Of a stretch of 64,000 nucleotides of DNA, positions 43,424 through 52,778 are shown one piece after another. The stretch is from NCBI GenBank assembly GCA_021810025.1, contig JAJZJS010000003.1, positions 57,234 through 121,233 of the forward strand. The letters are read 5' to 3'. The notes under the pieces are model-generated. The model did no database searches. It saw only the letters and a list, made by a program, of their open reading frames with translations, and was not told the DNA's origin. The position numbers and the translations under genes were made by a program. Position 1 is the stretch's first letter. Every line of letters starts with the position of its first letter. Origin of the DNA: a bacterium (GTDB lineage: Bacteria > Patescibacteriota > Saccharimonadia > Saccharimonadales > UBA4665).

Positions 43424-44902
43424 ATGGATTTTTTAGATCCCAAGAAATTAAAACGGCACAATAGGATGCTTTTTGTCGGTTATTTATCGATAGCTGTGGC
43501 AATTGCTGGAGCTACTTTAATTTTACTGTATCAAGCCTATGGATTTGGAATTGGACAAAACGGACAAGTTATTCAAAATGGATTGATTTATTTAGCCTCG
43601 CAACCTAATCCGGCCAATATTTATGTTAACGGTAAATTTAAGGCAACTACTAATACTAGTTTTACTTTAGAATCTGGAATATATAACTTTAGTATTGCCC
43701 TCCAAGGATATCGGACTTGGTCGCACAAAATAGAAATAGACGGAGGTACAATTGAATCCTATGTCTACCCTTTGTTGATTCCCAATAAGTTAAAGACAAC
43801 CAAGGTTAAAAGTTATTCTGGAGTACCCCCATTAGCTACCGAAAGCTTAAATCGTCAATGGTTTCTAGTAATGAATCCGGGGTCAGACAATAGTTTTGAC
43901 TTATATAATTTAAACAACTTTAACGGTACTCCTCTCAACATTGTTCTGCCGTCTAATATTGTGACAAATCCTAACGGTGGTTCAGAGAGTTGGCAAGTAA
44001 TTGGCTGGGCTAATGACAACCAACATGTTCTACTCAATCATTTATACAATGGAACAAATGAATATATTTTAGTGAACATTAATCACCCTGCAAACTCAGT
44101 TAACTTAACTCAGACCTTCAAGAACTTTCAATTTACTTCCTTAAACTTCATTAATGAACAGTATAGTCAATATTATTTATATGATGCCAATACTTTAACC
44201 TTGTCCAAGGTATCTCTCAATAATCCTACTATTGAAACTCCTGTTTTAAATAACGTTTTAAGTTGGGATAGTTACTTAACTAATACTATTCTATACGTAA
44301 CGCCAAATAAGTTTCAAAAAGGCTATGTTAACGTTGATGAACTAAATAATGGTCAGAATTTCGTAATTAAAACTTTTGAGGGTGGCGGTAATTATTTATT
44401 AGACATGGCTGGATACAATGGGGTTGATTATGTTGCGGCCGGATCTTCTTTAAAGAGTAAAGTTTACATCTTTAAAGATCCAGTAGGACAAATTAATAAT
44501 GATCCTACCCAGAAGCCAGTCCCAATTCAAGTTCTTTTTGTTAAGAATCCGAATTATTTATCTTTCTCGGATAATGCTCAATTTATTGTAGCGGAAAATG
44601 GCCAACAATTTGGAGTTTTTAATATTGCCAATCAACATGGCTACAACTACATTGCTAAATTACCCCTTCAAGCCCCGCAATTGCACGCAACGTGGATGGA
44701 TGGAGATCGCTTAACTTACGTCAGTGGGAATAAAATGGTTATATTTGATTACGATCATAATTATCGTCAGATTCTTGAAGCAGCTAGCCCAAATTATATA
44801 CCTGCCTTTGATCCAAACTATCATTTTATTTACAATCTAGAAGTTTCTAAAACTAATCCCCAAATAATTAATTTAACTTCAACTTCTCTTTTGGTTTCCT
44901 AA
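43424..44902 (+). CDS. PEGA-domain membrane protein
   Basis: A 492-aa protein with one membrane helix (about residues 13-35) and a large external region. Residues about 60-105 form a PEGA domain (NPANIYVNGKFKATT...LESGIYNFSI), a module that often binds cell-wall or surface components. The rest shows repeated beta-strand blocks with W and D positions (SWQVIGWANDNQHVLL, YLSFSDNAQFIVAENG) like a beta-propeller. Probably a surface structure. Its last 4 nt overlap the convergent sortase gene. Confidence 0.8.
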   Translation: MDFLDPKKLKRHNRMLFVGYLSIAVAIAGATLILLYQAYGFGIGQNGQVIQNGLIYLASQPNPANIYVNGKFKATTNTSFTLESGIYNFSIALQGYRTWSHKIEIDGGTIESYVYPLLIPNKLKTTKVKSYSGVPPLATESLNRQWFLVMNPGSDNSFDLYNLNNFNGTPLNIVLPSNIVTNPNGGSESWQVIGWANDNQHVLLNHLYNGTNEYILVNINHPANSVNLTQTFKNFQFTSLNFINEQYSQYYLYDANTLTLSKVSLNNPTIETPVLNNVLSWDSYLTNTILYVTPNKFQKGYVNVDELNNGQNFVIKTFEGGGNYLLDMAGYNGVDYVAAGSSLKSKVYIFKDPVGQINNDPTQKPVPIQVLFVKNPNYLSFSDNAQFIVAENGQQFGVFNIANQHGYNYIAKLPLQAPQLHATWMDGDRLTYVSGNKMVIFDYDHNYRQILEAASPNYIPAFDPNYHFIYNLEVSKTNPQIINLTSTSLLVS

Positions 44903-46110
44903 TCTCTAGCGCGAATAAACCTACGATAAACAATGTAAACTAGAATGAGGCCAACTCCTATTAGAATTACTTTTCCGTAAGCAGAATTTATGAATCGAGA
45001 CCAGAGTGTTGGACCGTTGCCGGGCAGATAATTTGTTCCGGAAGTTGGGTTTACATTTAGGCTTGATGTTGTGTCGGTACTAATACTTGGACTGATTTGT
45101 TCTCCAATGACTACTAGGCGGTTAATGCTTGTACCGGGTGGATCACAAGTTATTAAGGTTGCGGTAGCGCTTTGACCATTAACCGGATTTAAGACTGAGA
45201 CATCACTCGGATTAACAATTTCGGTTTTGATAACTTTATAAACATAAAGAGTTTTATTATATGTTAAATAGAAGGTGTCGCCATCGACTAAAGTATGGAG
45301 AAGTACAAAAGCAAATTTATATTTTCCGGGGTTAAAAATATTGTTACTCGAATGACCAAAAAAGGCTGCGTTACCGATTTGTCCCGGATCAACGGTAGTT
45401 GGGTAATGAACGACTCCGTCTTGGAGAAAATTCTCGATGGTATTTTCATTAGTTGTAGCAATGTTATAGTTAACTGGAATCTGAACATTAATCTTAGGAA
45501 TAATGACTTGGTCTTGGCTGGTAGCCGTAAAATTATCAGCTCCGACAATGATTGGAACAGCCGTAACGTTCCTGCTGGGCTGAATTAGTGGAGCAATTAA
45601 TATTTCGTTAAAGAATCCAAACATAAATATAAAAATAACTACAAAACCCATTGTTAGGCCGAACAATAGAGACTGAAGATGATGTTTAAGTTTTAGCTTA
45701 CCATTTGCATTTACTTTTGATTGAATGCCGCTTAAAATAGTTGGTCTTCGGCGTTTTGTATCAAATTGTCCGGATCCAGCAACTTCATTTTTTTGGGCTG
45801 ACATTTGCATTTCAAAAGAGTTAATGTGATCTGGTTTTTTGATATTTTTATTACTTTTATAAAACTCATCCCAAACTTGTTTTTTCTCTTTTTCAGACAG
45901 TCGAAAATAGTAATTATGCCATTCGGTTTGAATAACTTCTACGGAAGCACCCTTCTGGATTAGATCATCGATAAACTTTTGATGCTTGCTTTTGGTAGAG
46001 CTAGTCTCTGCTTCTTCAATCTCTTCTTGAACATTTGGCTCGTTTTCATCATACAGAGAATCTATTTTTTGTCGAATGATTCGGGCGGCACTATTTTTAT
46101 CATGATCCAT
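44899..46110 (-). CDS. Sortase-family transpeptidase with long cytoplasmic N-terminus
   Basis: A 403-aa protein. About 150 polar cytoplasmic residues precede a membrane helix (about 145-170); the sortase domain follows, and a second helix (about 377-396) with a basic end closes the chain. Catalytic residues are visible: His in AAFFGHSSN, Cys in TLITCDPPGTS and Arg in INRLVV. The TCDPPG form recalls class D/E sortases. Two membrane anchors and the long N-terminus are unusual. No clear LPxTG substrate was seen in the window. A TATAAT lies shortly before the ATG. Confidence 0.85.
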   Translation of the reverse strand: MDHDKNSAARIIRQKIDSLYDENEPNVQEEIEEAETSSTKSKHQKFIDDLIQKGASVEVIQTEWHNYYFRLSEKEKKQVWDEFYKSNKNIKKPDHINSFEMQMSAQKNEVAGSGQFDTKRRRPTILSGIQSKVNANGKLKLKHHLQSLLFGLTMGFVVIFIFMFGFFNEILIAPLIQPSRNVTAVPIIVGADNFTATSQDQVIIPKINVQIPVNYNIATTNENTIENFLQDGVVHYPTTVDPGQIGNAAFFGHSSNNIFNPGKYKFAFVLLHTLVDGDTFYLTYNKTLYVYKVIKTEIVNPSDVSVLNPVNGQSATATLITCDPPGTSINRLVVIGEQISPSISTDTTSSLNVNPTSGTNYLPGNGPTLWSRFINSAYGKVILIGVGLILVYIVYRRFIRARD

Positions 46111-46211
46111 TGCTAGCTCTTTATTATATATTGAATTCTTAGTTATAGATATCTATTCTTAAGTATAGTACAATTATCCGTTAGTAGCTATGGACCCGAT
46201 AAGTGTTAGAG

Positions 46212-46296
46212 GGGCGAGTGGCGGAACTGGTATACGCGCACGACTCAAAATCGTGTTCCTTACGGATTGAGGGTTCGATTCCCTCCTCGCCCACCA
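46212..46296 (+). tRNA. tRNA-Leu (CAA)
   Basis: Class II tRNA of 85 nt with acceptor GGGCGAG/CTCGCCC, anticodon loop CTCAAAA (anticodon CAA, decodes UUG), a variable arm, T arm AGGGTTCGATTCCCT and encoded CCA. It ends 1 nt before the stop codon of the convergent NnrD-like gene. Confidence 0.95.
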
Positions 46297-46297
46297 A

Positions 46298-47095
46298 CTA
46301 ATTAACGTTTAATCCGTCCGCTACAGCGCTGGTTAATCCCTTGAATAAGGTTTCTTGATTGTGAATAAAATAGGTGCTTCCAAAAGCTGCGAGCATATTT
46401 TTCCAATTAGTAAGATTAGGATATTTAGTAAGAGAGATTTTATTCTCTGAGATAACAATAAAATTTGATAAATCATAACTAATTATTGATAAGTTGAGTT
46501 TATTTTTAATTTGTTCGATGCTCGTAAGCTGTTCTACTATCGATCGACTAACTTTAAGGATTTGCTCGGGGTATATCTTAAGAAGCGCCTTTTGAAGCTG
46601 GCTAAAACTGCCTATTAAAAGACGGTTTTTTTTCTCATTAAGGTCGTTACTTACTGGGGTGGCAATTTCAAGCGCATCGTCAACTATGCAGATCGCCGAC
46701 GGGCACTTATTCAGAAAGTTTTGCATTAATAATTCAGTTTCACTACTTTTGCTAAAATTACCAGCCAGTATAGTAATATCGGACCAGTTGGCAAGATCTA
46801 ACATTTCGGCTAGTCCGATCGAACTGAAACTACCGCTCTTGGTCGAAGCTAAGAAGATTTGATCTAAATTTGGATCAAACAGATTCTTTTGTAGAGTATT
46901 GGGCAAAACAATCTTAATCGTTCCGGCTCGAGCCTTTAAACAATAATTATATATATCGGAAACATTTCGGAAATTATCTTGACTCCCCCCGATTATTAAA
47001 ATTTTACCCGCGTTATTTTTATTTTCAGGTTTATTCCAAATAATGTCTTCGTATAAAGGTTTAAGATAGTTCTGATAAACAATTTGATTAGACAT
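46298..47095 (-). CDS. Degenerate NAD(P)HX dehydratase/carbohydrate-kinase-like protein
   Basis: A 265-aa protein of the ribokinase-like NnrD (YjeF C-terminal) type. The start NNAGKILIIGGSQDNF, ARAGTIKIVLP and DLANWSDITILAGN match the family. However, the usual TPH.GE block and the catalytic GSGD loop are not recognisable in the C-terminal half, which ends LTSAVADGLNVN. It may have lost dehydratase activity and kept a nucleotide-binding or other role. It overlaps xth by 8 nt. Confidence 0.6.
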   Translation of the reverse strand: MSNQIVYQNYLKPLYEDIIWNKPENKNNAGKILIIGGSQDNFRNVSDIYNYCLKARAGTIKIVLPNTLQKNLFDPNLDQIFLASTKSGSFSSIGLAEMLDLANWSDITILAGNFSKSSETELLMQNFLNKCPSAICIVDDALEIATPVSNDLNEKKNRLLIGSFSQLQKALLKIYPEQILKVSRSIVEQLTSIEQIKNKLNLSIISYDLSNFIVISENKISLTKYPNLTNWKNMLAAFGSTYFIHNQETLFKGLTSAVADGLNVN

Positions 47096-47888
47096 CGATC
47101 GAAATACTAATTGGACAATGATCAGACCCTAAAATATCGGGATGAATTTGGGCCGATTTAAGATTATTCTGAAGAGCTTTTGAAATTATAAAATAATCTA
47201 TTCTCCAACCAACATTACGTAATCTTGAGTTAGCAAAATAGGACCACCAGGTATAATAGCCATTGCCTTGCTTAAATTTCCTAAAAGTATCAATAAAACC
47301 GTTCTCTATAAAACGATCAATTCCACTTCTCTCTTCAAGCGTAAATCCCTTTTTGCCTTTATTGGGAGTTGGGTTAGCCAGATCATTTTCGGTGTGGGCA
47401 ACATTTAAATCACCACAAAATATAACCGGTAACTTTTCTTCAAGTTGTTTTATATATTCGAAAAAAGCTGGATCCCACAATTTGTGTCTTAATTCAAGAC
47501 GACTTAAGTCGTCTTTGGCATTGGGAGTATAGACAGTAACTAAATAAAATTTCTTGTATTGAGCGGTAATTACTCGGCCTTCTTGATTGAGATCGCCATA
47601 TGTATCATCCGCAAGATGGTATTTGAGAGCTAAGTCTCCAGGAAGATTATTAGTAACTTGAAGTGGTTTTTTTTTGGAATAGATCGCGGTACCGGAATAT
47701 CCGGGTTTTTGGGCAGGATTAAAGTAAACAAAATAATCGCTCGGGATTGTTTCTATTTGGTGTTCCTTAGCCTTTATTTCTTGGAGGCAGATTATATCTG
47801 GATTATAACTTTTAAGGAAATTATTAAAACGATTATCTTTATTAACGGACCGAATCCCGTTTACGTTCCACGAATAAATATTCATCAT
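47088..47888 (-). CDS. xth: Exodeoxyribonuclease III
   Basis: A 266-aa AP endonuclease/3' exonuclease of base-excision repair. The metal-binding Asn and Glu are in SWNVNGIRS and CLQEIKAK. GDLNVAHTE holds the catalytic Asp/Asn, and GSDHCPISISI holds the final Asp-His pair; WRIDYFIIS is also typical. The start could be either of two consecutive ATG codons. It is divergent from pyrH with 52 nt between. Confidence 0.96.
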   Translation of the reverse strand: MMNIYSWNVNGIRSVNKDNRFNNFLKSYNPDIICLQEIKAKEHQIETIPSDYFVYFNPAQKPGYSGTAIYSKKKPLQVTNNLPGDLALKYHLADDTYGDLNQEGRVITAQYKKFYLVTVYTPNAKDDLSRLELRHKLWDPAFFEYIKQLEEKLPVIFCGDLNVAHTENDLANPTPNKGKKGFTLEERSGIDRFIENGFIDTFRKFKQGNGYYTWWSYFANSRLRNVGWRIDYFIISKALQNNLKSAQIHPDILGSDHCPISISIDV

Positions 47889-47905
47889 CCTTAAAAGTAT
47901 AGCTT

Positions 47906-47934
47906 TTGTAGCGATTATTTGCTAGGCTTGATAA
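47906..47934 (+). promoter_or_regulatory. Leaderless pyrH promoter
   Basis: TTGTAG, a 17-nt spacer and TGATAA. The predicted +1 is 47941, the A of the pyrH ATG. Confidence 0.5.
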
Positions 47935-47940
47935 CAGTAA

Positions 47941-48654
47941 ATGACAAAAGCATACAACAGAATATTGATCAAAATATCGGGTGAACAACTAGCTGGTCAA
48001 TATGAATTTGGTGTTGATCCTAAGATTGCCAGTTACTTAGCTCAGGAAATAAAAAAGGTTGTCAAAAGGGGTGTTCAAGTTGTTGTTATTGTTGGTGGTG
48101 GAAATATGGTTCGGGGTTCTGAAATTGCTGGCAATGGGATAAAAAGAGTTACTGCCGACCAAATGGGAATGTTGAGTGGTCTTATTAACTCGATGATCTT
48201 GACAGATATTTTTGAAAATAATAATATCCAGACTCGTTGTTTAAGTAATGTTTTTGCCGAACAAGTCGCCGAGTCGTATTCATATCGTCGAGCTTATAAA
48301 CATTTAGACAATGGACGGGTTGTAATTATTGCTGGCGGTATTGCTCGTCCCTACTTTACTCATGATACTGCTGCAGTTAGTTTTGCGCTTGAACTTGAAA
48401 CAGACATTGTATTAAAGGCCACCAAAGTTGATGGTGTTTACGATCGAGACCCTAATAAATATCAAGATGCTGTTAGGTTAGATAAAATATCTTTTTCTGA
48501 TGCCGTAGCTAATGAAGAGATTAAGGTTATGGATAAAGCTGCACTTGGACTTGCCATGGATCATAACGTACCAATAGTTGTCTTTAACCCCTTTAAAGTT
48601 GACAATATCTTAAAGGTCAGTTTAGGCGAGAATATCGGAACTATAATTAATTAA
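47941..48654 (+). CDS. pyrH: UMP kinase
   Basis: A 237-aa amino-acid-kinase-fold enzyme that phosphorylates UMP to UDP. Signatures: RILIKISGEQLAG, VVIVGGGNMVRG, TADQMGMLSGLINS, GGIARPYFTHDTAAVSFALE and KATKVDGVYDRDP. Length is normal. There is no ribosome-binding site; a promoter-like pair places transcription start exactly at the ATG. The usual neighbours tsf and frr are absent. Confidence 0.97.
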   Translation: MTKAYNRILIKISGEQLAGQYEFGVDPKIASYLAQEIKKVVKRGVQVVVIVGGGNMVRGSEIAGNGIKRVTADQMGMLSGLINSMILTDIFENNNIQTRCLSNVFAEQVAESYSYRRAYKHLDNGRVVIIAGGIARPYFTHDTAAVSFALELETDIVLKATKVDGVYDRDPNKYQDAVRLDKISFSDAVANEEIKVMDKAALGLAMDHNVPIVVFNPFKVDNILKVSLGENIGTIIN

Positions 48655-48683
48655 TTCTAGGGCATTATTACGGATATTAGAGA

Positions 48684-48772
48684 TGGCGGAGGGAGAGGGA
48701 TTCGAACCCTCGAGGGTTATGCACCCAACACGCTTTCCAAGCGTGCGCCATAGGCCACTAGGCGACCCCTCC
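48684..48772 (-). tRNA. tRNA-Ser (GGA)
   Basis: Class II tRNA of 89 nt. Acceptor GGAGGGG/TCCCTCC, discriminator G as expected for Ser, encoded CCA. Anticodon loop TTGGAAA with anticodon GGA (decodes UCC/UCU), long variable arm, T arm GAGGGTTCGAATCCCTC. Confidence 0.95.
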
Positions 48773-48887
48773 AATATCTACTATTATGACTAATAGATTA
48801 ATTTTTTACCATCCTTATTTAACCTTATTAAAAATTACTACAAAATTAGATTGCTTCTTGCTCAAATAAAAGTTTAAACTAATAGAA

Positions 48888-49739
48888 ATGCCCTTAATTA
48901 AACTAGATAATGTTTCAAAACTGTACGGCTTCGGTGACGCCACAACGATTGCTTTGGATGAAATTGATCTTGTTATAAATAAAGGAGAATTTGTAGCCGT
49001 AATGGGTCCGAGTGGATCGGGAAAGAGTACTTTAATGAACATTATTGGTTTATTGGATCGTCCTAGCCAGGGTCGATACTTATTGGAAGGAAAAAGTGTA
49101 GCTCGCCTGAGATCTGATCAAGCAGCCAAAATTAGAAGAGATTCAATTGGTTTTATTTTTCAATCATTTAATTTATTAACTAGGCTTAATGTAATTGATA
49201 ACGTTTCGCTTCCCTTAATATATAAGGGCTATACAAAATCTAAAAGTTATCGTTTGGCAAGTAGTATACTAGACAAAATTGGAATTCAAAGTCGGGAATA
49301 CTTTTACCCAAGTCAATTAAGCGGAGGACAAGCTCAGTGTGTTGCAATTGCTAGGGCAATTGTCAATAATCCCAAATTAATTATAGCTGATGAACCTACC
49401 GGTAATTTAGATAGCGCTGGAGCAAGATTAGTAATGGAAATATTGAGCGAAATTCATGCCGCTGGAAATACTATTATATTTGTCACGCATAATCCAGATT
49501 TAACTCGTTATGCCACAAGAGTTGTTTATATGCATGATGGGAATATTATTCATGACGAAAAAACTGCTATTGGTAGAGTTGCTCCGCGAGCCAGAGAAGA
49601 ACTTTATACTCTTCCGATTCAAACTGTCGATGATGATATTGCTGGAGTCTCAGCGCTTATCAAAGCTATTCCTGCCCACAATAGTAACCCTAGAAGTTCT
49701 AATCGTACTAAAAAAAATCAAAGAAAGCATCGTAAATGA
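48888..49739 (+). CDS. ABC transporter ATP-binding protein, MacB/LolD type
   Basis: A 283-aa ATPase. Walker A is GPSGSGKST, the Q-loop is FQSFNLLTRL, the signature is LSGGQAQCVAIARA, and Walker B is LIIADEPTGNLD. The GLLDRP and TRLNV.DNV..PL blocks are those of the MacB/LolD/FtsE group. A C-terminal tail of about 50 residues is extra and ends very basic. It overlaps the permease gene by 4 nt. The pair is likely a mechanotransmission exporter acting on envelope lipids, peptides or lipoproteins; the substrate is unknown. Confidence 0.92.
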   Translation: MPLIKLDNVSKLYGFGDATTIALDEIDLVINKGEFVAVMGPSGSGKSTLMNIIGLLDRPSQGRYLLEGKSVARLRSDQAAKIRRDSIGFIFQSFNLLTRLNVIDNVSLPLIYKGYTKSKSYRLASSILDKIGIQSREYFYPSQLSGGQAQCVAIARAIVNNPKLIIADEPTGNLDSAGARLVMEILSEIHAAGNTIIFVTHNPDLTRYATRVVYMHDGNIIHDEKTAIGRVAPRAREELYTLPIQTVDDDIAGVSALIKAIPAHNSNPRSSNRTKKNQRKHRK

Positions 49740-50968
49740 AAATTATAAATGACATTCAATTTAAATCCTCGCTTGATGCCTTCAGGCTAGCTAAATTACG
49801 TAATTTTTGGACAATGTTAGGAGTTATCATAGGTGTTGCGTCATTTATTCTCATTGTAGGAATTTCGGAAGGAATTAAACTGCAAATTAATAATCAGATC
49901 AACACTTCTGAAGCAGGAGTTTTAACTATTAGGCCTCAAGATATTCAAGTGGCAGGATCAAGTTTAGACAGTTTAGCTTTATTCTCTGGGATTAATGTGT
50001 CTGGAAGTCTTACTAATCGGGATATTTCAACCGTAACAAATACGCCGGGGATTAAAAGTGTTGCCCCAATGGCTGCTATCACTGCTAAAGTTGTAGGATC
50101 GGGAGGAAAATATAACAATGGTTTAGTGATTGGAACAAGCTCGAGTCTATTAAATATATTGGGCCAATCTTTATCTTACGGTAGTTTTTTAAATTCATTG
50201 TCCAACGTTCAAAATCAAGTTATCGTTGGCAATAGTGCTTCCATGGATTTATTCAATGAAGATGTTCCTTTGGGTCAAACAGTTCAGATAAACGGGACTA
50301 ATTTTGTGGTGGAAGGGATTTTAAACCCCTTCCCGGCTACTCCTCTAAGTAGCGGAGCCGAGTTTAATAAGGCTTTGTTTATTAACTACGGTAATCTAGA
50401 ATCATTAACCAATAATAGTGCTACCACTTATCAAATCTTAGCTCTTACTAAAAATCCTAAAAACATAAATAAGATTAAGCAAGCGTTAACGAATCGTTTA
50501 CTGGTGACTCATGGTGGTCAAAAAGATTTTACTATCTTAAGTCCGGCACAAAATGCTTCATCTAATAATACTATCCTTAATCTTCTCACAAAGTTGATTA
50601 TTGGAGTCTCAATTATATCTTTGATTGTAGGTGGAATCGGTATTATGAATGTAATGCTAGTCTCAATTACCGAAAGAATGCATGAAATTGGAATTAGGAA
50701 ATCACTTGGAGCAACTAATCGCCAAATTCTTGACCAATTTCTAATTGAATCGACTACCCTTTCCATTATAGGTGGCATAATTGGCATCATCTTAGCTTTC
50801 TTGGCCGATCTACTTTTTCGTATGTTTACCAATATTAGGCCCGCCATAAGCTTTGAGATTGTCGTCATTGCTCTTCTTATTGCCAGTGGAATCGGCATTA
50901 TTTTCGGGAGCGTGCCTGCCTATAAAGCAGCTCATAAGGATCCTATTGAGGCTTTAAGGAGTGAGTAG
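49736..50968 (+). CDS. ABC transporter permease, MacB/FtsX family
   Basis: A 410-aa permease with the MacB layout: one N-terminal membrane helix (about residues 22-45, MLGVIIGVASFILIVGISEG), a periplasmic-type MacB core domain of about 220 residues outside the cell, and three C-terminal helices. The conserved block IGIMNVMLVSITERMHEIGIRKSLGATN precedes the second helix. There is no fused ATPase; that is the upstream gene. No HlyD-like adaptor is adjacent, as in single-membrane bacteria. It ends 2 nt from the convergent VKOR gene. Confidence 0.92.
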   Translation: MKIINDIQFKSSLDAFRLAKLRNFWTMLGVIIGVASFILIVGISEGIKLQINNQINTSEAGVLTIRPQDIQVAGSSLDSLALFSGINVSGSLTNRDISTVTNTPGIKSVAPMAAITAKVVGSGGKYNNGLVIGTSSSLLNILGQSLSYGSFLNSLSNVQNQVIVGNSASMDLFNEDVPLGQTVQINGTNFVVEGILNPFPATPLSSGAEFNKALFINYGNLESLTNNSATTYQILALTKNPKNINKIKQALTNRLLVTHGGQKDFTILSPAQNASSNNTILNLLTKLIIGVSIISLIVGGIGIMNVMLVSITERMHEIGIRKSLGATNRQILDQFLIESTTLSIIGGIIGIILAFLADLLFRMFTNIRPAISFEIVVIALLIASGIGIIFGSVPAYKAAHKDPIEALRSE

Positions 50969-50970
50969 CT

Positions 50971-51570
50971 CTATATATATCGTCCGTAGTAATACCAAAA
51001 ATGTTTAAGAATTAAAGCTGCAATAATTAAGATCCAGGCAATATAAATATCAAGGTGATGTTTACGAACAAACCCATAAAATCCTTTTAATTTAATTGGC
51101 AATTTAATGTTTCCTTGGTCTATATTATAGAGAGTTACATACCAAAAGGTGGCAATAGTTATGACCCAAACGGTCATACAATATGGACAGAGAGCATTAA
51201 TACGATAGACACTTTCAAAAAATAGCCAATGGACAAAACCGATTCCAAATACGCTCCCGGCCTCTAGTCCTAGCCAAAACCATCTTTTAAACTTTGCTCC
51301 TGCTAACATTCCAACCCCAACTGTTAAAAGACTTCCAAAGGCAGCTAGACCTATATATGGATTGGGGAATCCAAAGGCGCTTGCTTCTTTAGATTGCATA
51401 ACATTGCCACAACTTATAATCGGGTTAATATCGCAAATTGGTTTATAATTTGGGTTCTGTAAAATCTTAATTTCATCAACACTTATAGCAAAGGCCGAAA
51501 TAATACCTACTATCCCGGCTATTATTAAAATATATGGGATAACTTTCGGGAGAGACCAGTTCTTAAACAT
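50971..51570 (-). CDS. VKOR-family disulfide-bond-forming oxidoreductase
   Basis: A 199-aa membrane protein with about five helices. The active-site pair is in ALCPYCMTVW (Cys128 and Cys131), and the two loop cysteines are Cys46 and Cys54 (YKPICDINP, IISCGNVM), the complete VKOR set. It oxidises thiols of secreted proteins, or a thioredoxin-like partner, and passes electrons to quinone. No thioredoxin domain is fused. I prefer ATG 51570 because the longer frame from GTG 51612 overlaps the protease gene and has no ribosome-binding site. The last gene of the redox block, next to a two-cysteine protease. Confidence 0.9.
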   Translation of the reverse strand: MFKNWSLPKVIPYILIIAGIVGIISAFAISVDEIKILQNPNYKPICDINPIISCGNVMQSKEASAFGFPNPYIGLAAFGSLLTVGVGMLAGAKFKRWFWLGLEAGSVFGIGFVHWLFFESVYRINALCPYCMTVWVITIATFWYVTLYNIDQGNIKLPIKLKGFYGFVRKHHLDIYIAWILIIAALILKHFWYYYGRYI

Positions 51571-51595
51571 GTCTGTTCTTTCTTTATTAGAATTA

Positions 51596-52774
51596 CTATT
51601 CGGCACACCCACCAGTTTGAACGCTTGAAGTGCTGTGCTTTGCCTGGTTAATTGGGTTAATAATTTGATTTGCGGTTAAAGCGTAACCTACCTGATTATA
51701 AGTGGTTGATTGAGCAAATACAACTCCAGTAACATATCCCGACTTTGCAATCAGTGGTCCACCTGAGTTTCCAGGAATTATGTCGGCTTTTAATTCATAG
51801 ACGCTTCTATCGGTATTGCCTTGACCGTATATATTTAATCCAACAGCGTTAATTTCGTTTAAAATTAGAGCAGGTTTGACAGATAGCGGACCTCCCCCAG
51901 GATAACCAATTACAGCTTCATCCGTCCCATTGCTTAGTATTTTGGGGTTAATTTTAAGAGGAGTTCCACTTAGTCCATTAACTTTAAGAACCGCAAAGTC
52001 AAGATTTGGATTAAAGTATAAAGCGACAGCATGAAGTGTTTTGTTGTCGCTGATTACATAAATCTGTCTAATACCGGCTACGACATGAGCATTCGTTGCG
52101 ACTAAACCGGGTCCAACAATAAAACCAGATCCTTCTACTAACCCGCCACAACCAAGACCCTCTATTTTAACTACTGAGTTAACATCTGCGTTGATTGCTG
52201 TTTGAAGGCTAGCCAGACTTGGAGTTTTGGAGGTAGTAACTGGAATTGGTTCATTGCCAACAAATACTCTTGGAAAACCGTTTGGGTCAATTATGGAACC
52301 TAGATCAGATATAACGACTGGAGCACTTGGAAAGGTTCTATTTAGATATCGAATAATTGACGAGCTATTAATAAATAGAGCTATTCCAGGGATTGATGTT
52401 GAACTTAAGATTGCCGCTGCTAACCAGATACTAAAAACGGTCGTTAATAGGCTAATAATTAGCCCTAGAATACTGTCGATAATATTTAGTTTTTTAAAGT
52501 AAATATGTTTTTTTAAATAAATCCCGAGGTATTCTCCTATAACCAGAAAGATAAATGCTAGACCTAAAGTACAAACCAGGGCTAAAATTGATCTTGATGC
52601 TGGGGTGTGAACCAATTTAATGACATCTGGCTCAAAAAAAGCACCTAGAAATAGGCCTCCAAAAAAACCGATGGCTGAGAAAATCTGTCGCACAAAACCA
52701 ATGTTTATTCCTCTAAATACGGAAACTATCAGGAATAGGACTATTATAAAATCGATAAGGATTCCGCTAGGCAT
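51596..52774 (-). CDS. MarP-like membrane serine protease (CvpA + trypsin-like)
   Basis: A 392-aa protein. Residues 1-135 form four membrane helices of the CvpA type; the rest is an external chymotrypsin-fold protease. The triad is His230 (TNAHVV), Asp259 (NLDFAVLKV) and Ser337 (PGNSGGP). Only two cysteines lie in the external part, Cys209 and Cys390. In mycobacterial MarP (Rv3671c) the His, Asp, Ser and the regulatory disulfide cysteines are at nearly the same positions, shifted by five or six. MarP protects the cell wall under acid and oxidative stress. It is 4 nt downstream of zwf and upstream of VKOR. Confidence 0.9.
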   Translation of the reverse strand: MPSGILIDFIIVLFLIVSVFRGINIGFVRQIFSAIGFFGGLFLGAFFEPDVIKLVHTPASRSILALVCTLGLAFIFLVIGEYLGIYLKKHIYFKKLNIIDSILGLIISLLTTVFSIWLAAAILSSTSIPGIALFINSSSIIRYLNRTFPSAPVVISDLGSIIDPNGFPRVFVGNEPIPVTTSKTPSLASLQTAINADVNSVVKIEGLGCGGLVEGSGFIVGPGLVATNAHVVAGIRQIYVISDNKTLHAVALYFNPNLDFAVLKVNGLSGTPLKINPKILSNGTDEAVIGYPGGGPLSVKPALILNEINAVGLNIYGQGNTDRSVYELKADIIPGNSGGPLIAKSGYVTGVVFAQSTTYNQVGYALTANQIINPINQAKHSTSSVQTGGCAE

Positions 52775-52778
52775 ACTA

